This document shows, one piece after another, positions 26,676-35,819 of a DNA stretch of 64,000 nt (its first letter is position 1; every line of letters begins with the position of its first letter). The notes under the pieces were generated by a model that was given only the letters and a program-made list of their open reading frames with translations, searched no databases and was not told where the DNA came from. The stretch covers positions 52,487 through 116,486 of the forward strand of contig NZ_AQXX01000130.1 in the NCBI RefSeq assembly GCF_000376785.1. Reading direction: 5' to 3'. Source of the DNA: Hahella ganghwensis DSM 17046. GTDB taxonomy: Bacteria; Pseudomonadota; Gammaproteobacteria; Pseudomonadales; Oleiphilaceae. A program made the translations under genes and the position numbers.

Positions 26676-27873
26676 GGGAAACCCCCTGATATTCCTGGTT
26701 AAGTAACAAGTGGGCAAATTGCTGAGCCAACGGCTGCCAATCCATAGCAATGGATTGTTGATGAGCATTTTGGCGGAGGCGAGTCAGCAGGCTGGGCCTC
26801 ATGGCAATTGACAGTGCGTGCTGACAAAAAAGATCGCTGTTCCCGGAGGGGGCCAGAAGGGCGCTTTCATCATGGTGGAGAAGTTCCCGGGCGGCGGCCT
26901 CATTAAAGCTGACAATACCGAGGCCACTGGCCATGGCTTCCAGAATGACATTGCCAAAGGTGTCCGTCAGGCTGGGGAAAAGGAAAATATCGGCACTGGC
27001 ATAGTGCTCAGCCAGTGACTCGCCTTTCTTGACGCCGGCAAGAATAACATTGGGGTATTGCCGGGCGATTTTTTCCTGTAGTGGGCCTCCGCCGACCAGA
27101 ACCATTTTGGTATGACTAGCCTGCTGCTGGGCTCGTTCAAATGCGCTGAGAGCCAGATAGACGTTCTTTTCATTGGCCAGTCTGCCAACATAGATAAATA
27201 CCGGAGTAGTGGCGTCCGCCCCCCACTGCCTGCGACGAGCTTCCGAACGGCGTTCCGGGTTGAACAGATTGCTGTCAACGCCCCGGCTCCAAATGCAGGT
27301 ATTCTTGATCCCCATGGAATCCAGGGCTGACGCTGTTTGCCTGGTCGGTACCAAAGTGTGACGGGTCAACTGGTGAAAATAGGTGAAGTAGCGGCCAATC
27401 AGTCGGCTGAGCCATCCCATTCTGTAGTGGCGGCTGTATTGATGGAAATTGGTGTGGAATCCGCTGCTGACGGGAATGTCCAATTTTCTGGCAGCGCTGA
27501 CAGCACTCCACCCAAGTGGTCCTTGGGTGGCAACATAAACGGCATCGGGCCGGTTTTCCTGCCACAGGGCCTGTAGTCTTTTTTGGCAGGGGAAGCCAAA
27601 TCGAAGTTCTGAATAACCTGGGATAGGGCATCCGGGGACCAAAATGTGCTCCAGGCCATCTTGAATGGGAGATACACCGGACTGTTTTGGGTGGATAACC
27701 TGAATGCTGTGCTTTTTTCTCAATTCTTTGGTGAGTTGAAAAAGAGTGTTGGCAACGCCATTGACCTCAGGTGGGAATGTTTCGGAAACAATCGCCAGTC
27801 GAGAGCAGCTTGAAGGTCGCGTATTGAGTTGGATTGCTGCGGTGTCGACTGATTTTTCGGGTGCGTTATCCAT
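26632..27873 (-). CDS. GT4-family glycosyltransferase
   Basis: The protein has 413 residues from ATG 27873; a GTG 24 bases upstream is also in frame. The N-terminal domain has VSETFPPEVNGVANT and SGFHTNFHQYSRHY, typical of the MgtA/SqdX-like alpha-glycosyltransferases that glycosylate diacylglycerol or phosphatidylinositol. The C-terminal nucleotide-sugar domain has YVGRLANEKN, LVGGGPLQEKI and the E-x7-E motif in PSLTDTFGNVILEAMASG. Substrate cannot be read from sequence. The PAP2 gene overlaps its 3' end; a PAP2 phosphatase supplying diacylglycerol to such an enzyme would make biochemical sense. Confidence 0.87.
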   Translation of the reverse strand: MDNAPEKSVDTAAIQLNTRPSSCSRLAIVSETFPPEVNGVANTLFQLTKELRKKHSIQVIHPKQSGVSPIQDGLEHILVPGCPIPGYSELRFGFPCQKRLQALWQENRPDAVYVATQGPLGWSAVSAARKLDIPVSSGFHTNFHQYSRHYRMGWLSRLIGRYFTYFHQLTRHTLVPTRQTASALDSMGIKNTCIWSRGVDSNLFNPERRSEARRRQWGADATTPVFIYVGRLANEKNVYLALSAFERAQQQASHTKMVLVGGGPLQEKIARQYPNVILAGVKKGESLAEHYASADIFLFPSLTDTFGNVILEAMASGLGIVSFNEAAARELLHHDESALLAPSGNSDLFCQHALSIAMRPSLLTRLRQNAHQQSIAMDWQPLAQQFAHLLLNQEYQGVSHENAKRLRAVSSSR

Positions 27874-28169
27874 GATTGCCCATTTCTCGTTTCTCACGGA
27901 CTCAATATGCTTCAGCCGTGTTACAACGCAGCGTCAGGACTATTGCAAATTAATGACGGTTGCTTTGATCACTATTTGAAGTCTAACCGGCGAGATTTGG
28001 TTGTGTTATGGGCGGCTGTTCTGTTCGTAACCTGCTGATGTCTCTGGTATAAACATACATTGGGTGCTTATCTCAATTTTTCGAAATTCAACACAGGCGG
28101 TACTTGGCGGAATATTTCAGCAAGGGCGCGCGGTGTTGGTGAATCTGCATGACGACAGGAGTTTTCACG

Positions 28170-29207
28170 ATGGAATACCGGAAGCTGGGAAGAACAGATA
28201 TCGAGGTCAGTGCTATCTGTTTGGGAACCATGACCTGGGGCGAACAGAATACGGAAGCAGAGGCTCATGAGCAGCTGGATTATGCGCTGGAGCAGGGCGT
28301 TAATTTTATTGATACCGCCGAAATGTATCCTGTGCCTCCTCGCGGTGAAACTCAGGGCAGGACTGAACAATATATCGGTAGCTGGCTGGCCAGTCGTGGC
28401 AACCGTGACAAAATTGTACTGGCATCGAAAGTTGCCGGGTATTCCGATGCCATGTCTCATATTCGTGGAGGTCCCCGCTTAAACCGTCAACACATTGAGA
28501 AGGCGCTGAATGACAGTCTTTCAAGATTGCAGACGGATTATCTGGATCTGTATCAGCTGCACTGGCCGGATCGCCCCACCAATTTTTTTGGGCAGTTGGG
28601 ATACCAGCATCAGGAGAGGGATGACGGTACTCCTATTCTAGAGACTCTGGAGGTGCTGTCTGATCTGGTGAAAGCGGGTAAAGTCCGGCAGGTAGGGCTA
28701 TCCAATGAAACTGCCTGGGGCACCATGAAATTCCTACATCATGCCGAACAGGCAGAATTACCCAGAATGGTGAGTATTCAGAACCCCTATAGCCTGCTGA
28801 ACCGTTCATTTGAGGTCGGCCTGTCAGAAGTGGCACATCGGGAACAAGTAGGTTTGCTTGCATACTCCCCCATGGCATTTGGTGTATTGAGTGGCAAATA
28901 TATCGGCGGTGAGCGCCCGGCTAATGCACGTATAACGCTTTATTCTCGTTTCAGTCGATATACCAATGCGCAGGGCGAGGCTGCGACAGAAGCCTATCAT
29001 TCTGTTGCCGGTAAATACGGAGTGAGTCTGGCCCAGATGTCTTTGGCTTACGTTACCTCTCGCCCGTTTGTTACCAGTAATATCATTGGTGCCACCAGTA
29101 TGGATCAGTTGAAAGAGAATATCGGCAGCATTGATCTTCATCTCTCAGCAGAAATGCTTGAGGATATTGAAGCCGTTCATCGGGTTTATACCTATCCCTG
29201 CCCCTGA
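28170..29207 (+). CDS. tas: Tas-family NADPH-dependent aldo/keto reductase
   Basis: The protein has 345 residues from ATG 28170, which lies eight bases after AGGAG; ATG 28149 is less likely. It follows E. coli Tas closely: CLGTMTWGEQNTEAEAHEQL, DTAEMYPVPPRGETQG, DLYQLHWPDRPTNFFG, IQNPYSLLNRSFEVGL and the C-terminal VHRVYTYP. The catalytic Asp, Tyr, Lys and His of the family are in these segments. Tas reduces carbonyls with NADPH; the physiological substrate is unclear (it suppresses tyrosine auxotrophy in starving E. coli). It is divergent from the GT4 gene. Confidence 0.93.
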   Translation: MEYRKLGRTDIEVSAICLGTMTWGEQNTEAEAHEQLDYALEQGVNFIDTAEMYPVPPRGETQGRTEQYIGSWLASRGNRDKIVLASKVAGYSDAMSHIRGGPRLNRQHIEKALNDSLSRLQTDYLDLYQLHWPDRPTNFFGQLGYQHQERDDGTPILETLEVLSDLVKAGKVRQVGLSNETAWGTMKFLHHAEQAELPRMVSIQNPYSLLNRSFEVGLSEVAHREQVGLLAYSPMAFGVLSGKYIGGERPANARITLYSRFSRYTNAQGEAATEAYHSVAGKYGVSLAQMSLAYVTSRPFVTSNIIGATSMDQLKENIGSIDLHLSAEMLEDIEAVHRVYTYPCP

Positions 29208-29257
29208 TTTAATCCCGTGATTCAAAACCTATAGCTCCTATTGGAGTAAGGTGCAGA

Positions 29258-29288
29258 AACCCGTTTGGCAGTTTTCGCCATTCGGGTT
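29258..29288 (+). terminator. Hairpin downstream of tas
   Basis: AACCCG...CGGGTT outer arms with an inner GGC...GCC pair form a hairpin about 50 bases after the tas stop. The downstream sequence (GCTTGAG) lacks a T-run, so it may be a 3'-end stabiliser instead of a terminator. Confidence 0.35.
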
Positions 29289-29392
29289 GCTTGAGCATGT
29301 CATTGCCCGAATGCTTTTTCCACGTATGATGGCTTTAAATAGCTAGATCCATAAATAACTAAATCCTTATTCCACAGGGCAAAATATTCCTG

Positions 29393-30526
29393 ATGTCAGC
29401 AAAAGATCAACCGGCTTGGTCCGAGAAAATTCTCTGGGGAACGTTAAACGCCCTCGAAAGATATCTCTATTCTGAGAATTTCATCGTTGCAAACTTGACT
29501 CCGTATGAAGAAATCTGTCGGGACGGCATTATGTCGGTACGCCACTATCTTCCATTGGAGGAATCTGAAATCACGATAGGTGATGAAGTGGTTCCTGTCA
29601 GCCGACAGCGTCATCGGGTGCCGCTGGTGCTGGTGCCACCTTTGGCAGCGACCTCCATGATATTTGATCTCTTGCCCCAGCGTAGTGTTGTACGCTTTTT
29701 TCTGGCGCAGGGGTTTGATGTATATCTGGTGGATTGGGGGGAAGTCACTGAAGATCACTCGCACTTATCGCTGGAAACTTATGTTATGGAATGGATGCCG
29801 GCAGCGCTGCAGCAGGTCCGTCGTCATAGCGGAGAGCAAGAGGTGTCTTTTTTTGCCTACTGCATGGGGGGACTGTTGACTCTGATGTATGCAGCGGCCA
29901 GTGAAGACAAACATATCCGCAATCTGGTCACTGTAGCAAGTCCGATAGACATGCACCAAAGTGGGCTGGCCGGACGGGTGTTATCTCTGGTTTACCGGCC
30001 GGCAAATATCGCCTCGCGTCTGCTTAACTTCTCGCTTCTGGATTTACCTGCACGTTATCTCCATATTCCCGGCTGGTTGAATTCGCTCGCTTTCAAACTC
30101 ACTAACCCTATGGGGTCTGTCATCAGCACTCTTGAGTTACTGGTGAATTTCTGGGACCGGGAGTTTGTCACCAGCCACACCACTGTCAGTCAGTGGTTCG
30201 ACGAAATGGTTGATTACCCAGGGCAGACTATCAAGGAAATGCTGGTAAAAATGGGACTGGAAAACCAGATGGCCAAGGGTCGAATGATGATGGGGGATAC
30301 ATCAGCCGAGTTTTCTGCGATTCGTTGTTCGGTGTTGGCGTTTGCTGGTGATAGCGACAAGTTGGTCAGCATCAAGGCGGCACATAAAGTACTGGATATT
30401 GTATCGACGGAAGATAAAGAATTCTGTGTGGTTCCTGGAGGGCATGCAGGTGTATTTGCCGGTAGCAACGCCCCTCAGAATACCTGGGCGGTCAGTGCTG
30501 AATGGTTAAGTCATAGATCTGATTAA
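29393..30526 (+). CDS. PHA-synthase-like (PhaC class III type) alpha/beta hydrolase
   Basis: The protein has 377 residues. The lipase-like box contains cysteine, AYCMGG near 155–160, as in PHA synthases where Cys replaces Ser. The catalytic Asp (AGDSDKLVS) and His (PGGHAGVFAG) follow in the expected order, and VYLVDWGEV plus WFDEMVDYPGQ match PhaC segments. True synthases polymerise hydroxyacyl-CoA into storage polyester. Length and organisation fit class III PhaC, but no phaE, phasin, phaA or phaB is adjacent, so it may be a specialised synthase or a related acyltransferase. The start ATG 29393 is preceded by AT-rich sequence. Confidence 0.78.
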   Translation: MSAKDQPAWSEKILWGTLNALERYLYSENFIVANLTPYEEICRDGIMSVRHYLPLEESEITIGDEVVPVSRQRHRVPLVLVPPLAATSMIFDLLPQRSVVRFFLAQGFDVYLVDWGEVTEDHSHLSLETYVMEWMPAALQQVRRHSGEQEVSFFAYCMGGLLTLMYAAASEDKHIRNLVTVASPIDMHQSGLAGRVLSLVYRPANIASRLLNFSLLDLPARYLHIPGWLNSLAFKLTNPMGSVISTLELLVNFWDREFVTSHTTVSQWFDEMVDYPGQTIKEMLVKMGLENQMAKGRMMMGDTSAEFSAIRCSVLAFAGDSDKLVSIKAAHKVLDIVSTEDKEFCVVPGGHAGVFAGSNAPQNTWAVSAEWLSHRSD

Positions 30527-30676
30527 CCAATACCTTTCTGTGATTGAAAATTGACGCAAAAGTTATCTTTTTGTGTCGGGAATACGACTTTTTGCTAAGT
30601 CGATCACGGAATAATCAGTACAGATCCGTATCATGAGTACCATAGATTGTTATCTTTGGTTACAGGAAGTCTTTGC

Positions 30677-31027
30677 ATGTTGATCAGAATTTTCGCCGTA
30701 TTAATGCTACTGAATTTGGCTGGACAAGCTGTCCAGGCGAATGCAGAGGATTTTTCGGCTCGAACTGATGCTGACATGTTTTCCTGGCAAACCGGTTACG
30801 CAACCTCTCTTACTCAAGGTGTGGCAGGTGAAAAACAATCTTCTGAAACTGGTGAATGTGTTCGTCGTGCCGTGATGATGGTGGTCAACCAGCTTTTATT
30901 CGATAGGAAGGAAGCTGACACCCAACAGTTTAATGGTCGTACTGCTGGATATGGCATTGGCCCTGCCCAATATGCCATGGATGTGGATCATGACGAAGTT
31001 AGCCTCACGGTTGGCTGGACGTTCTAG
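30677..31027 (+). CDS. Small secreted protein of unknown function
   Basis: The protein has 116 residues from ATG 30677, which follows a GGAAG ribosome site; the upstream extension of ten residues is less likely. A signal peptide (IRIFAVLMLLNLAGQAVQA) ends before NAEDF. The mature part of ~93 residues has a single cysteine (GECVRRAVMM) and a C-terminal segment DHDEVSLTVGWTF that ends in aromatic Phe, recalling the terminal beta-strand of outer-membrane proteins. I do not recognise the family. It lies between the PhaC-like gene and the CoA hydrolase gene on the same strand but with spacers of 150 and 204 bases. Confidence 0.65.
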   Translation: MLIRIFAVLMLLNLAGQAVQANAEDFSARTDADMFSWQTGYATSLTQGVAGEKQSSETGECVRRAVMMVVNQLLFDRKEADTQQFNGRTAGYGIGPAQYAMDVDHDEVSLTVGWTF

Positions 31028-31231
31028 TTTTTGCTCCCTTAGCTTTCAATTTTTCTCTTTTCTTAACTGATCTCCCTCAATAAGTTCTATATATACCCTT
31101 AATAAGCATCACAATGTCATCAAAAATTGATGTGGCTCTGTTGCAGGTTTTTGTGCAGATTCTAGTATGATCAGTGTCCTGTAATAGACCACAGGTATCT
31201 GAATAAAAACTCCAAGAACAAGGAAAACAGC

Positions 31232-33460
31232 ATGAGCGAGACCGCCCCTCAGTATTTTAAGGATATTGAAGCATGTGTGGATGCCATATTGGACAAGGTG
31301 GGAAACCGTATCGTATTGGGGTTACCTCTTGGCCTCGGGAAGCCAGTAATTCTGGCGAATGCTCTCTATCAACGGGCAAAAAAGAAGTCCGACATTTCCC
31401 TTAAAATTGTGACAGCCCTTTCACTGGAGAAGCCCACCGGTAAAAGTAAGCTGGAAACGAATTTCCTGGAGCCTTTTGTGGAACGCGAATTTGCTGGTGT
31501 TCCTGATCTGGATTATGTGCTGGATCTGAGGGCTGGGAAGATGCCAAAAAACATTGAAGTTCAGGAGTTTTTTTTCAAGGCGGGCAGCTATCTACACTCT
31601 CCCTCCCAGCAACAAAACTACGTCAGCTCCAACTATACACATGCCGCCAGAGACCTGATGCTGAGTGGCGTCAATGTAGTGGCACAGATGGTGGCCAAAA
31701 AGGACATTGATGGCAAAACCTTCTACAGTTTTTCCTGTAATCCTGATTTGTCTATTGATCTGGTTCCCATGCTGCGTGAAAAAGAGCAGAAGGGCGATCC
31801 TGTCGCGATTGTTGGCGAAGTTAACCGGAATCTGCCGTTCATGCATAACCATGCCGTCTTTCAGGCTGAATCGGCAGATATGATTATCGATAATCCGGAA
31901 TATGACTATGCGCTTTTCGGAGCGCCCAGTATGGCCATTTCACCGACTGATCATATGATTGGTTTTCATGCCAGTACTCTGATCAAGGATGGTGGAACTC
32001 TACAGGTGGGAATCGGCTCTCTGGGAAGTGCTCTGGTGTCCAGTTGCGTCCTGCGCCACAAGAACAATAGTGCTTACCGGGAGCTGGCCGAGGAGCTGGA
32101 GCTTTCTGAAAAGTTTCCGATTCTGCATGATTGGGGGGGGCTGGGAACTTTCGAGGAAGGGTTGTATGGCTGCAGCGAGATGCTCGTTGATGGGTTTATG
32201 CATCTTTATCACGCCGGTATTTTGAAAAGAGAAGTATACGACGACACTCAACTACAGGAGTTATTGAATCGTCGGGCGATTACCCAGAATGTCTCGTTGG
32301 AGACACTGGACATACTGGCAGAAGAAGGATTGATCAATGCCAAGTTACGCTCACGGGATGTCCAGTACTTAAAGCAGTATGGCATTCTGAAGGAAAGTGT
32401 TGAATATAAGGGCGGAGCGCTTTTGATAGAGGGCCAACCGGTTCCCACTGAGTTGAATGATATTGAGACCAGAAAGCAACTGTCGGAGCACGGGCTCGGA
32501 GCATGCCTGAAAGGTGGTGTATTGGCCCACGGTGGTTTTTTTCTCGGACCCAAAGAGTTTTACCGTCACTTGCAGAACCTGACCGAGGAAGAGCATCAGA
32601 AATTCTGTATGACCAGTGTGAACTTTATCAATCATCTTTACGATCACCCATTTGGTCGTCAGGATCTCAAACGAGCCCAAAGAAAAGACGCGCGCTTCGT
32701 GAATTCAGCCATGATGGTGACTTTGAATGGTGGCGCAGTATCCGACGGGTTGTCAGACGGGCGAGTGGTCAGTGGCGTTGGCGGGCAATATAATTTTGTT
32801 GCCATGGCGCATGAATTGTCCGACGCGAGATCCATTCTGAAGCTCAAGTCGACAAGGGTCAGTGGAGGCCAGACGCTTTCCAATATTGTGTTCAATTATG
32901 GTCATATCACCATACCCCGGCATCTCCGGGATATTGTGGTCACAGAGTATGGTATTGCGGACTTGCTGGGTAAATCAGACAAGGATGTGTATATCGAGTT
33001 AATCAAGGTGTCAGACTCCCGCTTCCAGGATCAGTTGCTGGAGCAGGCGAAAAAAATCGGCAAAGTGCCGGCAGATTATGAGCTGCCTTTGAAATATCGT
33101 CAGAATACCCCGGAGAAAATTCAGCAGTTGTATCGTAAGTACAATGGGATGGGGTATTTTCAGCCGTTTCCATTTGACTGTAGCTTTACCGATGACGAGC
33201 TCAGATTGGGTAAAGCGCTTAAATCGCTCAAGGCGAAAACCGCCACCAAACTGGGATTAATCAAATGCCTGCTCAAAGCGATGACTATAAAGTCTGTCCC
33301 TGCTGAATTGGAACCTCTGATGCATCGTATGAAACTGAATGCACCGTCGGACTTTAAGGAAAAGCTGGAACAGCGCATGCTGGCCGGAGAATTGATGAAC
33401 GCAGGTATGAGTGGGGTGTCTGTGGCAAGGCCAACGCAACATCATGGAGTCAATCACTAA
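31232..33460 (+). CDS. Long acetyl-CoA hydrolase/transferase family protein
   Basis: The protein has 742 residues, much longer than the ~430–540 of classical acetyl-CoA hydrolases. The N-terminal half shows a CoA-transferase domain (IVLGLPLGLGKPVILANAL, later LQVGIGSLGSALVSS). The C-terminal domain carries AHGGFFLGPKEFY and a DGRVVSGVGGQYNFVAMAHE stretch with TEYGIADL, typical of the AcetylCoA_hyd_C domain. The N-terminal LG-x-GKP element is like that of the longer proteobacterial relatives. It should exchange or hydrolyse acyl-CoA thioesters, with the acyl specificity unknown. GGAAA ahead of ATG 31232 supports the start. It stands alone. Confidence 0.85.
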   Translation: MSETAPQYFKDIEACVDAILDKVGNRIVLGLPLGLGKPVILANALYQRAKKKSDISLKIVTALSLEKPTGKSKLETNFLEPFVEREFAGVPDLDYVLDLRAGKMPKNIEVQEFFFKAGSYLHSPSQQQNYVSSNYTHAARDLMLSGVNVVAQMVAKKDIDGKTFYSFSCNPDLSIDLVPMLREKEQKGDPVAIVGEVNRNLPFMHNHAVFQAESADMIIDNPEYDYALFGAPSMAISPTDHMIGFHASTLIKDGGTLQVGIGSLGSALVSSCVLRHKNNSAYRELAEELELSEKFPILHDWGGLGTFEEGLYGCSEMLVDGFMHLYHAGILKREVYDDTQLQELLNRRAITQNVSLETLDILAEEGLINAKLRSRDVQYLKQYGILKESVEYKGGALLIEGQPVPTELNDIETRKQLSEHGLGACLKGGVLAHGGFFLGPKEFYRHLQNLTEEEHQKFCMTSVNFINHLYDHPFGRQDLKRAQRKDARFVNSAMMVTLNGGAVSDGLSDGRVVSGVGGQYNFVAMAHELSDARSILKLKSTRVSGGQTLSNIVFNYGHITIPRHLRDIVVTEYGIADLLGKSDKDVYIELIKVSDSRFQDQLLEQAKKIGKVPADYELPLKYRQNTPEKIQQLYRKYNGMGYFQPFPFDCSFTDDELRLGKALKSLKAKTATKLGLIKCLLKAMTIKSVPAELEPLMHRMKLNAPSDFKEKLEQRMLAGELMNAGMSGVSVARPTQHHGVNH

Positions 33461-33614
33461 TTCGCGTTAGACTGCTCGGTTTTTGGCTGCAAACCGCATT
33501 CAGTTGGCGCTTTGTGACTTTTTTAAAGGTTATTTGGCGATTCTGTGTGGTGCAAGAGTCTGCCTTCAAATCTTATTGAGCATTTGTCCTTAACTACGTA
33601 GAGCAACAAGACGC

Positions 33615-34070
33615 ATGAATCCCAAAGTCTATACCATCGATTACAACCTGAAAAACGAAAACGGCGAAGTGGTTGATACTTCTCATGGTGGCGAGCCATT
33701 GGTTGTTATGGAGGGGGCCAAGCAGGTGGTTCTGGGGTTGGAGAAAGCATTGGCAGGTCGGGAGCCGGGCGAAAAGCTGGAAGTCACGGTGCCACCAGAA
33801 CTCGCCTATGGTGTTCGTCGTGAAGAGCTGGTTCAGAATGTCCACATCACACAGTTTGACGGTGTTCCTGACCTCAAGGCGGGCATGCTATTCCAGACTC
33901 AATCCGGTGATCAGCGGCATGTGGTAAAAGTAATGGCGATCAACGGTGATCAGGTGACGATTGATGCCAATCATCCTCTGGCGGGTTTCTCCCTTAACTT
34001 CGAGGTGGAAATCAAGGCCGTGAGAGAAGCCACGGATGAAGAGTTAAAGCAGGGTTACGCACTCGCCTGA
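33615..34070 (+). CDS. FKBP-type peptidyl-prolyl isomerase, SlyD-like
   Basis: The protein has 151 residues. The FKBP part has YNLKNENGEVVDTS and GLEKALAGREPGEK; the IF chaperone insert lies in the middle (PPELAYGVRREELVQN...), and NHPLAGFSLNFEVEI closes the barrel. This is the SlyD/FKBX layout. The histidine- and cysteine-rich nickel tail of E. coli SlyD is absent; the protein ends soon after the domain. It is a cytosolic folding helper with probable chaperone activity. Confidence 0.9.
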   Translation: MNPKVYTIDYNLKNENGEVVDTSHGGEPLVVMEGAKQVVLGLEKALAGREPGEKLEVTVPPELAYGVRREELVQNVHITQFDGVPDLKAGMLFQTQSGDQRHVVKVMAINGDQVTIDANHPLAGFSLNFEVEIKAVREATDEELKQGYALA

Positions 34071-34109
34071 TACTCTCAACTGGGCCGTGGAGAACCGAAT
34101 ATCAGAGCA

Positions 34110-34937
34110 TCATATTGGAACATCTGTGATCGGAACATCTGCCGGAACGTAAGGATAGTTCTGCCATATCATATGGATAAGGGTGCGTTCGACCCGGCTG
34201 TGGGCCTGGCGGGCGAGTTCGGTCACCTCGGTGTCGGATGTGGCGCTGAGCGCGGGATGGATGACGATATGGACTTCGGTCGGCGGCGCTTTCAATAACC
34301 GTATCAAGTGAGAAAAGAACTCATCGTCTCCGATGAAGGGGGCCAGAACATCTGGCGTGCCTTCTCTACGATAGTGCAATGTGACCGGCTGAACATGGCG
34401 GCCAACAGATTTGGCGGCCTTGAACAATCGGGGATGGAATTTCTTGACGGTTTGTCCGTCAGTCGTTGTCCCTTCAGGGAAAATCAGCACGGTCTTCTCC
34501 TGGTGGAGAACGAACTCCAGTTCTTCCTGAACCTTTGCTGCCTGCCCGCCGCCTCTTTTGATAAACAATGTGCCAGCGCGCGCTGCGAGAAAGCCTATCA
34601 ACGGCCATTCCCGGACTTCAGCCTTTGACAAGAAGTGCAGGGGCTTCAATGCCCCCAATACTGGAATATCCAGCCAGGAAATGTGGTTGGCAACGATCAT
34701 GGTCGATTCATCTGCAATCTCGCCATGTTGTTGTACTTCCAAGTTCAATACGCGACAGAGCCCGGACAGCCACCAGCGGGCTATGGGAGTGGTATCAAGT
34801 GGCCTGGAGCGAAACCGGTCCAGAGTCACGATGGTCATTCCCAGGGTGACTCCCCACAGTAAATAGGGAATCAACACAACACTTCTGCAAGTGAGTCGCA
34901 GATATTCCATAACCGTCTCCCGGAGCATCTGGCTCAT
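34110..34937 (-). CDS. olsA: Lyso-ornithine lipid O-acyltransferase (PlsC family)
   Basis: The protein has 275 residues. Acyltransferase motifs are clear: NHISWLD (H-x4-D catalytic pair), the GTLFIKRGGG block and FPEGTTTDG. An N-terminal hydrophobic stretch (SVVLIPYLLWGVTLGM) anchors it in the inner membrane. By sequence alone it could be a general PlsC; its start overlapping the olsB stop by four bases (ATGA) makes OlsA, which adds the ester-linked acyl chain to lyso-ornithine lipid, the better call. Confidence 0.87.
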   Translation of the reverse strand: MSQMLRETVMEYLRLTCRSVVLIPYLLWGVTLGMTIVTLDRFRSRPLDTTPIARWWLSGLCRVLNLEVQQHGEIADESTMIVANHISWLDIPVLGALKPLHFLSKAEVREWPLIGFLAARAGTLFIKRGGGQAAKVQEELEFVLHQEKTVLIFPEGTTTDGQTVKKFHPRLFKAAKSVGRHVQPVTLHYRREGTPDVLAPFIGDDEFFSHLIRLLKAPPTEVHIVIHPALSATSDTEVTELARQAHSRVERTLIHMIWQNYPYVPADVPITDVPI

Positions 34938-35731
34938 GCGGCAGTTGTTGTTTCAGATTTGTTGTCCTGATTCTTCAGAAAGTGTTTGGCATACCGGGCT
35001 TCCAAAGCGCTGATAGGCAGCATGATAAACAAGTCGGCACAACGGAAATCGGGGTCCCAGCAGGGATCACCGCCAATCTTTGCACCCAGCCGCATATACG
35101 CTTTGATCAGTGGCGGAATGGCTACGGGCTTTGAAGCTTCAGAGTCGGGTAGTGGTAGTGCCAGTTTGGGAAAAACTTGTTTGTCTTCTTCAAGAAGAAA
35201 TCGATTTTTCAATTGATTGGTAATGGACCAGGCTTCCTGAGTACCGTTAGTCAGACTGATGGAGCCGCATCCGATGAGGTGCTCGAAATCGTGGTCGATG
35301 ACATATTTTGCAATACCGCTCCAGAGTAGTGCCAGCGTAGCTCCGTTTCGAAAGTTGGCATGCACGCAGGTGCGGCCAATCTCAAGTTTATTTCCGGGCA
35401 GGCGATGAATATTGCTCAGATCAAACTCACCCTCGGAATAGAAACTGCCGGCTTTGAGCATTTGACTCTGGCTAAGCAGTCGGGTGGTGGCCAGAATCTG
35501 CCCGCTGATCAGATCTTCTACCAGAAGATGGTCACAGTGAGGGTCAAAACGGTCCTGATCGATGCCGTCCCGGGCACCGTGCAGGTTAGCCCCGAATTCC
35601 TCCGTGAATACCTGATAACGCAGACGTTGAGCTGCCAGAACATCGGCTTTAGACTCGGCAACCCTCACGTGCAGCTTGGCTGCCTTAGGGCAAATGTTAT
35701 GTACACGAACGTTAGGACCTGATCTGTGCAT
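34934..35731 (-). CDS. olsB: L-ornithine N(alpha)-acyltransferase
   Basis: The protein has 265 residues in the hemolysin-like acyltransferase/GNAT family. It shows RYQVFTEEFGA, a DHLLVED segment, EIGRTCVHANFRNG (acyl-carrier/CoA-binding region), and LIGCGSISL. OlsB joins a 3-hydroxyacyl group from ACP to the alpha-amino group of ornithine, the first step of ornithine-lipid synthesis. These phosphorus-free membrane lipids often replace phospholipids under phosphate limitation. Consistent with this, a four-unit Pho-box-like array lies 49–88 bases upstream. olsA follows by overlap. Confidence 0.93.
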   Translation of the reverse strand: MHRSGPNVRVHNICPKAAKLHVRVAESKADVLAAQRLRYQVFTEEFGANLHGARDGIDQDRFDPHCDHLLVEDLISGQILATTRLLSQSQMLKAGSFYSEGEFDLSNIHRLPGNKLEIGRTCVHANFRNGATLALLWSGIAKYVIDHDFEHLIGCGSISLTNGTQEAWSITNQLKNRFLLEEDKQVFPKLALPLPDSEASKPVAIPPLIKAYMRLGAKIGGDPCWDPDFRCADLFIMLPISALEARYAKHFLKNQDNKSETTTAA

Positions 35732-35779
35732 AGTATTTCTCTTATAGGTATCAGTTCTGGCGGATACTATGGCGGTGAG

Positions 35780-35819
35780 TTGACAGGTTGGTGACGAAGA
35801 GATGACGACTACATGACAG
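35780..35819 (-). promoter_or_regulatory. Tandem Pho-box array controlling olsBA
   Basis: On the minus strand four seven-base units recur every 11 bases: CTGTCAT (35813–35819), TCGTCAT (35802–35808), TCGTCAC (35791–35797) and CTGTCAA (35780–35786), separated by four-base spacers. The PhoB consensus is CTGTCAT-N4-CTGTCAT, so this is two adjoining Pho boxes. Ten bases after the last unit comes TAGTAT, a plausible -10 at the position expected for PhoB-activated promoters; the olsB ATG is 49 bases from the array. Confidence 0.8.
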
